Shown here: positions 1 through 5,838 of the stretch, piece by piece
Layout: each line of letters opens with the position of its first letter
How positions within the stretch are numbered: position 1 is the stretch's first letter
Assembly: GCA_964403175.1 (NCBI GenBank)
Contig: CAYOFH010000099.1
Location: 1 to 12,167, forward strand
Direction of reading: 5' to 3'
DNA: 12,167 nucleotides
Source: Marinilabilia sp964403175
GTDB taxonomy: Bacteria; Bacteroidota; Bacteroidia; Bacteroidales; Marinilabiliaceae
Translations under genes and position numbers: made by a program
Notes under the pieces: model-generated
What the model was told of the DNA's origin: nothing
Seen by the model: the letters and a program-made list of their open reading frames with translations, nothing else
Databases searched by the model: none

Positions 1-660
1 TCCGGAAGAGGACTTTTCAGAATAAGAAGCCATGCAGATGCACCAGAGAACTCTCAATGGGTAAAAGGTATGCTTAAGAAGCAGGGGAAAATTTATATTG
101 AGAAAATGCTCAACAAAATTCAGGATGTATCTTTTCAGTTTTCCCTGACTGAAAATTCCATTGAATACCTCGGTCATAACTTTTTCTACACTGAAGCCTC
201 AGGGCAATTTGCCGGATGTGCCATTGGAGAACCCGAAAACGGTTCCAAGCTTTTTTCTAGTGGAACTAGAATTAAGGAAGCAATCGTACAGGCAGCAGAG
301 CTACTAAAGGAAGGAATAAAGAAAACAGAACTGAACAAAAAATACACAGGACCGGCTGGAATTGATGGTATATTCTTTGAAGATGAAAACGGATGTTTAA
401 AACTAAACCCCTGCCTGGAAATAAATTTCAGGTATAATATGGGATATGCAAATGTACTTTTCAAGAGGAAAATGCACCCCGCCGCCAAAGGAAAATGGAA
501 AACCGGTATTTTTGCAAAGGAAGAATGGCAAAAGTTTTGCCGAATGGAAACAGAGAAGCACCCCGTTCAGATGCTGGATGGAAAACCGGTAAAAGGTTTT
601 ATTCCTTTTGTCGATCCCAAAAGCCCCAAGAAATTTGGAGCCTGGTTACACTTTAAGTAA
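1..660 (+). CDS. ATP-grasp domain protein, 3' part (cut by window edge)
   Basis: The reading frame is open from base 1, so the gene starts outside the window and 219 codons are visible. The visible part fits the C-terminal half of an ATP-grasp ligase fold. Residues 1-6 (SGRGLF) look like the end of the glycine-rich nucleotide loop. YIEKML (32-37) sits where the adenine-contacting linker with its Glu is expected. GPAGIDG (117-123) and NPCLEINFRYNMG (136-148) carry the Asp/Glu/Asn that usually bind Mg-ATP (D122, E140, N142). ATP-grasp enzymes join a carboxylate to an amine or thiol through an acyl-phosphate. The closing part (150-219) resembles uncharacterised ATP-grasp proteins common in Bacteroidota, and the substrate is unknown. 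The methionine at base 70 is internal, because conserved sequence continues upstream of it. The stop lies 19 bases from the convergent phospholipase stop. The fold call is fairly sure; the function is not. Confidence 0.75.
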   Translation, partial: SGRGLFRIRSHADAPENSQWVKGMLKKQGKIYIEKMLNKIQDVSFQFSLTENSIEYLGHNFFYTEASGQFAGCAIGEPENGSKLFSSGTRIKEAIVQAAELLKEGIKKTELNKKYTGPAGIDGIFFEDENGCLKLNPCLEINFRYNMGYANVLFKRKMHPAAKGKWKTGIFAKEEWQKFCRMETEKHPVQMLDGKPVKGFIPFVDPKSPKKFGAWLHFK

Positions 661-679
661 TTCAGGGATTTGTTTCCTC

Positions 680-1570
680 CTATTCAATTTTGTCTTTTTT
701 CAATACAGGGCCAAGCTCATTTTTTATCAGATTCAGGGCAGCTTTATATCCAATATCAACTATTTCATCAATTCTATCGAAATCAAAAATAGAAATGCTC
801 TTCATTTCTTCGGGTTCAATCATAAAATCACACAATTCTCGACTTCTTGCAACATTTGGCTCAATTGCCAGACTAAATGAACGCTGAGCAATTTCCTTTA
901 TACCATTAATATTCTCCATCGGACCATTATAGTTTACATGAACGCCTATTAATGTCTGGCATTTATCTTTAATAGATGCAGCTGGAAGGTTATCAAATAA
1001 ACCGCCATCAACATACATATTGCCGTCTATCTCCTGAGGAATAAAAATAACCGGAACAGAACAAGATGCTAGTACATAGTTAAAGAGCGGTCCTTTCTCT
1101 CCTTTCACCTCATTTTTTGCATCAGTAATATTAGCAACTGATAAATAAAACGGTTTTTTCAGGGAAGAAAAATCGTCTTCCTTTATTTCATTTTTAAGAA
1201 TTCTTTTTACTGCATCAAGCTCAAAGAACCCTCTTTGTCCAATTCTCAGCGAAACAATATTGTAAATTTTATCTATTTTCACAAGTTTCAAAATATGGTC
1301 TGGACTATGACCTGCTGCATAAAGTACTCCAACTAGAGCACCCATACTTGTCCCAGAAATAATATCCGGAGACAATCCATTTTCGTCTAATGCTTTTAAA
1401 ACTCCAATATGAGCATACCCTCTGGCACTACCACCACTTAATGCAATGCCGATATTATGATTATATTCACATTTTTGAGAATCCTCTACAGGACATGAAT
1501 TAACATAACCTTGGTTGCCTTTTTTTTCATTATCTCCGGAATGTTTACCCAACCAATCAATCAATCTCAT
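680..1570 (-). CDS. Patatin-like phospholipase (RssA-type)
   Basis: A 296-residue patatin-family serine lipid acyl hydrolase. The core begins near residue 39. GGSARG (46-51) forms the oxyanion hole, GTSMG (73-77) holds the nucleophile Ser75, and DGG (188-190) gives the dyad partner Asp188, so all catalytic residues are present. There is no signal peptide or membrane segment, so it is probably cytoplasmic or membrane-peripheral, like the compact RssA-type bacterial patatins, acting on phospholipid or lysophospholipid acyl esters. An unusual 38-residue hydrophilic N-terminal tail precedes the core. No other methionine occurs before the active-site region, so the ATG at 1570 is the best start; the leader before it has only a weak AG-rich site. 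It lies downstream of the Cse60-like gene in the same direction, but a terminator between them suggests separate transcription. The family is sure; the natural substrate is unknown. Confidence 0.9.
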   Translation of the reverse strand: MRLIDWLGKHSGDNEKKGNQGYVNSCPVEDSQKCEYNHNIGIALSGGSARGYAHIGVLKALDENGLSPDIISGTSMGALVGVLYAAGHSPDHILKLVKIDKIYNIVSLRIGQRGFFELDAVKRILKNEIKEDDFSSLKKPFYLSVANITDAKNEVKGEKGPLFNYVLASCSVPVIFIPQEIDGNMYVDGGLFDNLPAASIKDKCQTLIGVHVNYNGPMENINGIKEIAQRSFSLAIEPNVARSRELCDFMIEPEEMKSISIFDFDRIDEIVDIGYKAALNLIKNELGPVLKKDKIE

Positions 1571-1611
1571 CTTCTACTTTTTAAGGGAAATTAATAAAAC
1601 CGAAAATTACC

Positions 1612-1650
1612 AAAAAAGGGAAAAACTACAAATGTGTTTTTCCCCTTTTT
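1612..1650 (-). terminator. Rho-independent terminator of the Cse60-like gene
   Basis: An inverted repeat (arms 1612-1626 and 1636-1650, loop 1627-1635) pairs GTTTTTCCC-type arms with one bulged base. Read on the minus strand it ends in a run of six T. It lies 25 bases beyond the stop of the small gene at 1676 and about 40 bases before the phospholipase start, so it should separate the two transcripts. The arms are A/T-rich with only three or four G-C pairs, so termination may be partial. Confidence 0.65.
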
Positions 1651-1675
1651 CATCAAAACCTGCAAAGAATTTCTC

Positions 1676-1870
1676 TTACTCAGCAGAATACATCAATAGA
1701 GCAGAATACGTATTAATCCCCTGACTTGAATGTGCGGAATACGAAATACTCATAACCTGATCAGGAGTAACCCTTTCTTCCTGTAAAAATGAATTAATCT
1801 GATCATCAAGAGACATATCGTAATCATCCAGTCCAGTATACTGAAAATGTTTAGTTAAAACTTTTTTCAT
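1676..1870 (-). CDS. Cse60-like small protein
   Basis: A 64-residue acidic protein. It resembles the small Spore_Cse60 family (named after a Bacillus sporulation protein of about 60 residues). It has a basic N-terminal strand (MKKVLTKHF), a helix with INSFLQEE (26-33), then VMSISYSAHSS (39-49) and a final strand YSALLMYS (55-62). Cse60 proteins follow the same pattern: I-N-x-F-L helix, I-x-Y-S strand, y-S-A-L-I-I-Y end. The family's biochemical role is not known, and its presence here does not imply sporulation. The ATG at 1870 starts directly on the conserved N-terminal strand; the leader is A/T-rich without a clear Shine-Dalgarno site. A terminator follows at 1612-1650 and no other gene shares its transcript obviously. 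The assignment is from pattern memory and needs a profile search; that it is a real gene is supported by its own terminator. Confidence 0.6.
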   Translation of the reverse strand: MKKVLTKHFQYTGLDDYDMSLDDQINSFLQEERVTPDQVMSISYSAHSSQGINTYSALLMYSAE

Positions 1871-2131
1871 AAATAAAGTATATTAAAATAATGATTAAAC
1901 TTTTGATTTCTTCTACGAAGGAAACTGATTTTTGATACAAAAAAACAGGGAAAAGTACTTTCATTTTGTGATAAACAATCTAACATGGATTGTTCATAAA
2001 TTATCTTTTACAATGTTCAACTACCTGTTAAATACAGGCCTCCTCAATAAAATTAACTTGAGAATAGCTCACTATTTCCTTCAATAATTTTATTTGCAGT
2101 TACCAGGACTTATTGGTTTTCAAAAACAATT
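1871..2131. other. Non-coding gap upstream of the Cse60-like gene
   Basis: This AT-rich stretch, together with the terminator that follows it, lies between the Cse60-like start (1870) and the 93-residue gene's stop (2192). I see no credible gene on either strand. It should carry the promoter of the Cse60-like gene, but I found no good TAnnTTTG match. One clear element is a 7-bp perfect inverted repeat, AACAATC at 1974-1980 and GATTGTT at 1988-1994, about 104 bases upstream of the start codon. It has no T-run on either side, so it looks more like an operator or chance hairpin than a terminator. Confidence 0.5.
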
Positions 2132-2161
2132 AAAAAAGCCGGACAGTATTTTTGTCCGGCT
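2132..2161 (-). terminator. Rho-independent terminator of the 93-residue protein gene
   Basis: A perfect 9-bp stem, AGCCGGACA (2137-2145) with TGTCCGGCT (2153-2161), encloses a 7-base loop. On the minus strand it is followed directly by a T-run (complement of 2132-2137). It lies 31 bases after the stop of the gene ending at 2192. The GC-rich stem and clean T-tract make this one of the two strongest terminators in the window. Confidence 0.85.
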
Positions 2162-2191
2162 CTAAAGCGTCTAGACCAATGACTGAGTTAT

Positions 2192-2473
2192 CTATTTTAA
2201 ACCATTGACCGATTCAACTAACTCAGAAAACTGTTTCATCATATCGTTTCTTATACCTTTAAAATAAACTTTTACTTTTTTAGGATCATTCTTTCCGTCA
2301 GGATGATTTACTTTTTCAATTAAATCATTTCTAAAGTCAATAGCCCGCGAAATAACTTTCTTAAAATCATCGTCATTGATATTATCAAAAATCATTTTTC
2401 GAACGTAGGCTTCTGTTATGATTTCAGATGCTAAATGATTGATGTCTTTTTTTAAATTACGAATACTTGCCAT
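2192..2473 (-). CDS. Conserved Bacteroidota hypothetical protein, all-helical
   Basis: A 93-residue protein beginning MASIRNLKKDIN, an N-terminus I associate with a conserved hypothetical family of Bacteroidota. It is predicted almost wholly helical: an amphipathic N-terminal helix, a middle helix around KVISRAIDFRNDLIEKV, a short Asp/Asn/Gly-rich turn (HPDGKNDPKK), and a C-terminal helix ending VESVNGLK. No signal peptide, membrane segment, cysteine or catalytic motif is visible, so it is a likely small cytoplasmic protein of unknown role. The frame can be opened two codons earlier at a TTG (2479), but the ATG at 2473 matches the family N-terminus. A good promoter (2499-2532) and a strong terminator (2132-2161) bracket it, so it is a monocistronic unit. 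Family recognition is from memory; the function is unknown. Confidence 0.8.
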   Translation of the reverse strand: MASIRNLKKDINHLASEIITEAYVRKMIFDNINDDDFKKVISRAIDFRNDLIEKVNHPDGKNDPKKVKVYFKGIRNDMMKQFSELVESVNGLK

Positions 2474-2498
2474 ATTCAAACATTTTAAAGTTCCTCTT

Positions 2499-2532
2499 CA
2501 AATTTAGCGGTTTTTTGGTATTAGGACAACAA
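2499..2532 (-). promoter_or_regulatory. Bacteroidota-type promoter for the 93-residue protein gene
   Basis: Read on the minus strand there is TTGTTG (2532-2527), a 20-base spacer, then TAAATTTG (2506-2499), an exact match to the Bacteroidota -7 element TAnnTTTG with a -33 TTG at about the expected distance. Transcription would begin near 2494, giving a leader of only about 20 bases before the ATG at 2473. A GAGGA purine run lies at the very start of that leader. This is the best promoter match in the window. Confidence 0.6.
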
Positions 2533-2709
2533 TTCATACAAATTATAACTCTGAGCGAAAAAGTTCATATAACTTAAATAATTCCAGCATCATTTTTACA
2601 TTTTAGATGATTTTTGTCATTTATTTTTCTTTTATCACCAAAAACATGACGTTCATAAAAGAATACAGCAATTTAAACATTAAAGAATAAGACCTCTTGG
2701 ATAATTATT

Positions 2710-2717
2710 TAAATTTG
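2710..2717 (+). promoter_or_regulatory. -7 element of the candidate small RNA
   Basis: TAAATTTG fits TAnnTTTG exactly and is the same octamer used by the 93-residue protein gene on the other strand. It would start transcription near 2722-2724, at the base of the outer RNA stem. The matching -33 TTG is missing at 19-20 bases; the nearest TTG (2697-2699) is only 10 bases away, so the promoter is incomplete or relies on other contacts. Confidence 0.35.
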
Positions 2718-2718
2718 T

Positions 2719-2830
2719 ATGTGTCAGAAAGTGCTTGTGCTTTTTAACCCAAGAAGCACGGCCTGACCCAAGTAACCCATGTTCAAAAAGAAAAAGACGA
2801 TCCAAAACGTTGGATCGTCTTTTTTATTTT
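2719..2830 (+). ncRNA. Candidate small RNA with intrinsic terminator
   Basis: No gene explains this stretch, yet it looks like a complete small transcription unit. TAAATTTG at 2710-2717 matches the Bacteroidota -7 element exactly, though no -33 TTG is found at the usual spacing. The next 50 bases fold into a long hairpin: an outer stem GTCAG (2723-2727) with CTGAC (2763-2767), and an inner stem GTGCTTTTT (2737-2745) with AAGAAGCAC (2751-2759), nine pairs including one G-U, around the loop AACCC. A single-stranded linker (2768-2790) leads to a strong terminator. The expected length is about 105 bases. Its size and position suggest an independent sRNA, and a 6S-type RNA is one possibility to test. 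I cannot match it to a named family. A 15-codon ATG frame at 2719 is present but lacks a ribosome site. Confidence 0.45.
2787..2830. terminator. Strong bidirectional terminator
   Basis: A 14-bp perfect stem (2791-2804 with 2811-2824, core AGACGATCCA/TGGATCGTCT) encloses a 6-base loop. It has a T-rich tail on the plus strand (2819-2830) and a T-run on the minus strand (complement of 2787-2795). On the plus strand it would end the candidate small RNA. On the minus strand it lies about 100 bases after the serine peptidase stop and has no nearer rival, so it probably serves both convergent transcripts. Confidence 0.9.
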
Positions 2831-2926
2831 TAATTTACATAGTTTTGCATAAAAATTCATGAAATATTCCTCCCCAAAAGAGAGGAAGACAGGGTTACTT
2901 TTTTATATTCCCTTTTCCAAACAGTA

Positions 2927-4207
2927 CTATTCCAGCCATTCTTCCAGTTGTTTAATAACTTTAATTCTCAGAGAATCAGGAAGATTATTTATCCGGGTTC
3001 GATGACTACCTCCCGGCTTTTCTACTTTTAACACCTTACTAAAGCCCTCAGTTTCCAAAGAAGTTGCACTCCACGGATCATTTTCTCCGGTAATAACAAT
3101 CATTTCAGGATCAGCTTCTTTCAATTTGCCAAGTATTTTATAGGGTACTGTTTCATCAAAGACTAACTGATCAACAGCAGGAGCCATAAAACGATTGGAC
3201 ACTGTATCCTCTTGTATTTCATCCAGCCATTCCCGTAATGGACGTGCCAGATAAGGATAGTAACCCAATTCTTTGTAGGCTTGATAAAAAAACGGCCCTA
3301 TTTTTTCCCATTGCTGATCAGAAAAATAGCCAAAATCACTTCCCTGATGCAAATGAGTAAACAATACTTCAGCACTGGCACCAGGCTTAGGAATTTCATC
3401 CACCGGCCCACCCCATTGCCAAAGGCTGAAAGGGTACTCAAGAACGGCCAATTCAAAAGCACGTTCAGCCCCCATCCGGAATGTGTAACCTTTTTGTTCT
3501 GTCAAATCATAAAAATAAGGCATTAGCTCATCTTTACGCTTCAGAACTTCTTCCTGAAACTCCTTAATGCGTTCCCGCTGAGAAGCCGTTCCAACGCTAT
3601 CAAAAAATGCAACTAAACGGGGGTCTTCGCGTTCAAGATTAAAAGGGGCCACATATGGGACAGTAACATCCACATCTTTAGGAAAAAACGCACGGTGTAT
3701 CATTGCTGTTTGTCCACCTTTACTAATTCCCGTATTAATCCATTTTCCCTTGTAAAATTTCTTGAAGGTTTCCACAATCCGATGATGATCCATGGCTGCC
3801 TGCTCAATGGTCAGGAACTGCCAGTCCATTGAATCAGGAACCGACTGACCAAAATACCGATGCTCAATCACCAATTGATTGGCTTTAGTCAACCGTACGA
3901 GTTCCGATGTATAATTGGCCGGTGCCATATAACCCTCAGTAATCATAACCATAGGCCTATCAAGGGACTTATGAGAAAGCCATACCCGCTGTTCAAAAAA
4001 ACCTTTTTCAGGATCATTATGATCCACGGGCTGCTTAATCCAAAGCAGCCATGAATCAGAAAATAAAGAATCTGTTTCTAACTTTTCATAAGATACAATA
4101 ACTTCACGCGAATCAAGAAAATCACTTGCAGCATGCCATTTGACGCTACAAAAAGAAAGCGCTCCGGCCGAAACCAGAATAAGAAAAATTCGTAAAACTT
4201 TTGCCAT
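2927..4207 (-). CDS. Secreted S28/S37-type serine aminopeptidase
   Basis: A 426-residue alpha/beta-hydrolase peptidase of the S28/S37 kind (prolyl/tripeptidyl aminopeptidase-like; the S37 PS-10 group is best known from Streptomyces). EHRYFGQSVP (115-124) is the family signature strand and loop. GISKGG (160-165) is the nucleophile elbow with Ser162, GENDPW (374-379) supplies Asp377, and GGSHRTR (399-405) supplies His402, so the triad is complete. The N-terminus (MAKVLRIFLILVSAGALSF) is a signal peptide. A cysteine follows at residue 20, but phenylalanine before it breaks the lipobox, so export to the periplasm by signal peptidase I is more likely than a lipoprotein. Its role is probably release of short N-terminal peptides during protein scavenging; the exact specificity cannot be read. 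It is divergent from the DUF4097 gene, with 78 bases between starts. The family is sure; S37 over S28 is a preference. Confidence 0.85.
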   Translation of the reverse strand: MAKVLRIFLILVSAGALSFCSVKWHAASDFLDSREVIVSYEKLETDSLFSDSWLLWIKQPVDHNDPEKGFFEQRVWLSHKSLDRPMVMITEGYMAPANYTSELVRLTKANQLVIEHRYFGQSVPDSMDWQFLTIEQAAMDHHRIVETFKKFYKGKWINTGISKGGQTAMIHRAFFPKDVDVTVPYVAPFNLEREDPRLVAFFDSVGTASQRERIKEFQEEVLKRKDELMPYFYDLTEQKGYTFRMGAERAFELAVLEYPFSLWQWGGPVDEIPKPGASAEVLFTHLHQGSDFGYFSDQQWEKIGPFFYQAYKELGYYPYLARPLREWLDEIQEDTVSNRFMAPAVDQLVFDETVPYKILGKLKEADPEMIVITGENDPWSATSLETEGFSKVLKVEKPGGSHRTRINNLPDSLRIKVIKQLEEWLE

Positions 4208-4227
4208 ATCATTTTCTTTGAAGTGTG

Positions 4228-4235
4228 CAAAAATA
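4228..4235 (-). promoter_or_regulatory. -7 element of the serine peptidase gene
   Basis: On the minus strand the octamer reads TATTTTTG, an exact TAnnTTTG match, 21 bases before the start codon at 4207. Transcription would start near 4221, giving a very short leader of about 14 bases. No -33 TTG is found at the usual distance. Confidence 0.4.
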
Positions 4236-4247
4236 CATCAAAATGAC

Positions 4248-4255
4248 TTACTTTG
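4248..4255 (+). promoter_or_regulatory. Possible -7 element of the DUF4097 gene
   Basis: TTACTTTG matches TAnnTTTG with one mismatch, 31 bases before the ATG at 4286. It lies only 12 bases from the opposing -7 element of the peptidase gene, so the two divergent promoters would overlap. The -33 element is not evident. Confidence 0.3.
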
Positions 4256-4285
4256 TAATGATAAAAGTTAACAAAAACCGGAATC

Positions 4286-5320
4286 ATGAAGCACTTATTT
4301 ACACTAACTTTTTTTTGCTTGCTCTTAAGTAGCGCCTCTTTCGCAGCCCCGTTGAAAGAAGTTCATAATTCAAAGAAAAGCTTTGAAAAGATCAAATACA
4401 TTGAAATTAACGGGGATTTTTGTAAGGTAATATTAACTCCGTCAGCAGACAATCAAACAATTGTCAGTACATTTATTGAAGCATCCAAAGACATAGAAGG
4501 TTTTGGACTAAACGACCAAACAGAAGAAGACAAATTATCACTCTCTGTAGCAGTTCCTTCAGAACATATATCCACTAAATCAGGAGAAATAAAAATTCAA
4601 ATCCCTGAAGGAACTATAGTTAAAATAAAGACTGCCTCCGGATATATCGAAGCTATTGACACGAAAGAATGTGAGGTGGATGCCTACGCTTCTTATGGTC
4701 GTATCAATGCACAGAATATTTCCGGAAAATATAGTTTTAAAACTTCAACCGGAGGCATCAATGTTCAGGGAGTAAATGGAGAATTAACAGCCACCACGAC
4801 AGGAGGGGCCATTGAAATCTCAAATGCAGAAGGCATATCAAAGGTAGTTACAGATAGAGGAGTTCTGACTCTTAATAATATCTCAGGAACCCTTAACACC
4901 CAAAGTAACACATCTGCACAGGAGCTTACCAATATTGACGGAGACCTTATGCTCAGAACTTCCACCGGGGAACTTACACTGAATAACATTAATGGCATAT
5001 TAGAAACAGCAAATGACGACGGAGATGTATGGATTACAGATTTTAAGGGAACAATGAATTTGATTTCCATTGCAGGAAATCTTGTGGGAAAAGAAATTTT
5101 GCTTACTGAAAGCGTCTATATGGAAACTACAAAGGGGCGAATTGAAATGGAACTAAAAAACGATTTAAATGAACTTACTTTTGATTTGGCTTCAAATTAT
5201 GGTTTCCTTTATATTCCCGGAAAATCAAAAAAGAAAAAATTGAAATACGGAAATGGCCCTATAGAGATTACTACCTCCACAAATAGTGGAACACAAAGAT
5301 TTACGGTTGTGAAAATTTAA
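4286..5320 (+). CDS. Secreted DUF4097-type beta-solenoid protein
   Basis: A 344-residue exported protein. Residues 1-20 form a classic signal peptide (basic MKH, hydrophobic core, cleavage likely after SASFA). Residues about 30-110 are a strand-rich lead-in. From about 115 to 270 there are repeated rungs of roughly 20 residues with the pattern T-x-x-G-x-I/L-x-x-x-N-x-x-G: TASGYIEA, TSTGGINVQGVNG, TTTGGAIEI, TSTGELTLNNING, TANDDGDVWI. This is the right-handed beta-helix pattern of DUF4097 ('beta strand repeat') proteins, which are often encoded near anti-sigma or PspC-like genes in Bacteroidota; none is seen here. A lysine cluster KSKKKKLK (313-320) follows. There is no catalytic motif, lipobox, membrane anchor or recognisable type IX sorting tail, so it is probably periplasmic. 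It shares a divergent promoter region with the peptidase gene. The family is fairly sure; the role is unknown. Confidence 0.85.
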   Translation: MKHLFTLTFFCLLLSSASFAAPLKEVHNSKKSFEKIKYIEINGDFCKVILTPSADNQTIVSTFIEASKDIEGFGLNDQTEEDKLSLSVAVPSEHISTKSGEIKIQIPEGTIVKIKTASGYIEAIDTKECEVDAYASYGRINAQNISGKYSFKTSTGGINVQGVNGELTATTTGGAIEISNAEGISKVVTDRGVLTLNNISGTLNTQSNTSAQELTNIDGDLMLRTSTGELTLNNINGILETANDDGDVWITDFKGTMNLISIAGNLVGKEILLTESVYMETTKGRIEMELKNDLNELTFDLASNYGFLYIPGKSKKKKLKYGNGPIEITTSTNSGTQRFTVVKI

Positions 5321-5558
5321 AACTTATTTATTCTGAAAAAAAGTCTGTTTCCGGAAAATTAAGGGAAATAGTTTTTTGGTTTGGAGTTACCTTGCAGATT
5401 TTCCGTAATTATTAATGTACTCCTGCAGGAATTGAAGTTTTTTGGCAGCATGATTGAAAGAACTGCTATCGTTTTAAAGGAGATACAAAAAAAGCACCTG
5501 ATCACTAAAGGACAGGTCATTTTAAAAAACGTACTGTTTTACCACATCGACATAAAGA

Positions 5559-5774
5559 TTAAACTTCGGGCATAGATTTCAAACTCGGAGTTTTTTCATT
5601 CTGAGCCTGTTGCGTATTAGATAAAAAAATCAGTTCGTCCAAAAACACAGGATTAAAGTCTGATGGAAATAGCCATGACCAACGTCCCTGGTAAAAATGC
5701 AGCCCCCATCTCCGCTTCGAGCCCTGTTTCACCGCTGTGTGGAGCTGAAAGAGAAAGAAATAGCTAAAAAATTA
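5559..5774 (-). pseudogene. Possible remnant of an unidentified gene
   Basis: On the minus strand a frame runs open from a TAA just upstream (5777-5775) to a TAA at 5561-5559, about 71 codons. The only start candidate is a GTG at 5732, which would give 57 residues. The translation is protein-like and rich in aromatic residues (for example RRWGLHFYQGRWSWLFPSDF), and the DNA at 5690-5740 is more GC-rich than the rest of the gap. No ribosome site precedes the GTG, and no frame continues the protein upstream. It may be a decayed gene end, part of a dispersed intergenic repeat, or a chance frame in the hflC 3' region. I do not recognise a family. Confidence 0.2.
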
Positions 5775-5807
5775 GCGGATCTGTCACTAAACCAGCAAAA
5801 AATCCGC
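5766..5807 (-). terminator. Weak terminator candidate after hflC
   Basis: GCGGAT (5775-5780) pairs with ATCCGC (5802-5807) around a 21-base loop that itself contains a CTG/CAG pairing. On the minus strand TAATTTTTT follows. It lies 31 bases beyond the hflC stop, where a terminator is expected. The short stem and large loop make it uncertain. Confidence 0.35.
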
Positions 5808-5838
5808 CACTTTTTTACTATCAAATTAAAGTTATCTC

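Larger units (their letters stand above)
5321..5838. other. 518-base gap, no intact gene recognised
   Basis: The stretch between the DUF4097 stop and the hflC stop. Several reading frames exist, but none has a credible start, ribosome site and protein pattern together. Two perfect 10-bp palindromes occur: TTTCCGGAAA (5348-5357) and TCCTGCAGGA (5421-5430). A strong AAAGGAGAT ribosome-site-like sequence near 5475-5483 has no start codon after it. A weak hairpin AAACT-CGG-AGTTT plus T-run lies near 5580-5595. On the minus strand, 5559-5774 is open and protein-like (listed separately). I found no convincing terminator for the DUF4097 gene. Confidence 0.5.

Noticed and set aside
1676..1870. Cse60-like gene as evidence for sporulation
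   Set aside because: The family name comes from Bacillus expression; nothing else here is sporulation-related and the overall gene content is Bacteroidota.
680..2473. Patatin plus two small genes as a CBASS-like or other defence operon
   Set aside because: No cyclase, sensor, toxin or nuclease is present, and terminators separate the genes; the patatin is of the housekeeping RssA type.
2719..2766. 15-codon ATG frame inside the candidate small RNA
   Set aside because: It begins at or before the expected transcription start and has no ribosome site, so the RNA structure is the better explanation.
2770..2900. Nine-base complement between the small RNA linker (AAGTAACCC, 2770-2778 region) and GGGTTACTT near 2892
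   Set aside because: The match is to the plus strand beyond the terminator, not to the peptidase mRNA, and a 9-base match in this space can be chance.
4139..4207. Lipoprotein signal in the serine peptidase
   Set aside because: The cysteine at residue 20 is preceded by Leu-Ser-Phe; Phe at -1 breaks the lipobox, so a plain signal peptide is preferred.
5381..5575. 64-codon plus-strand frame after the DUF4097 gene, with an internal ATG at 5450
   Set aside because: No start signal or recognisable protein pattern; the strong AAAGGAGAT inside it is not followed by a start codon.
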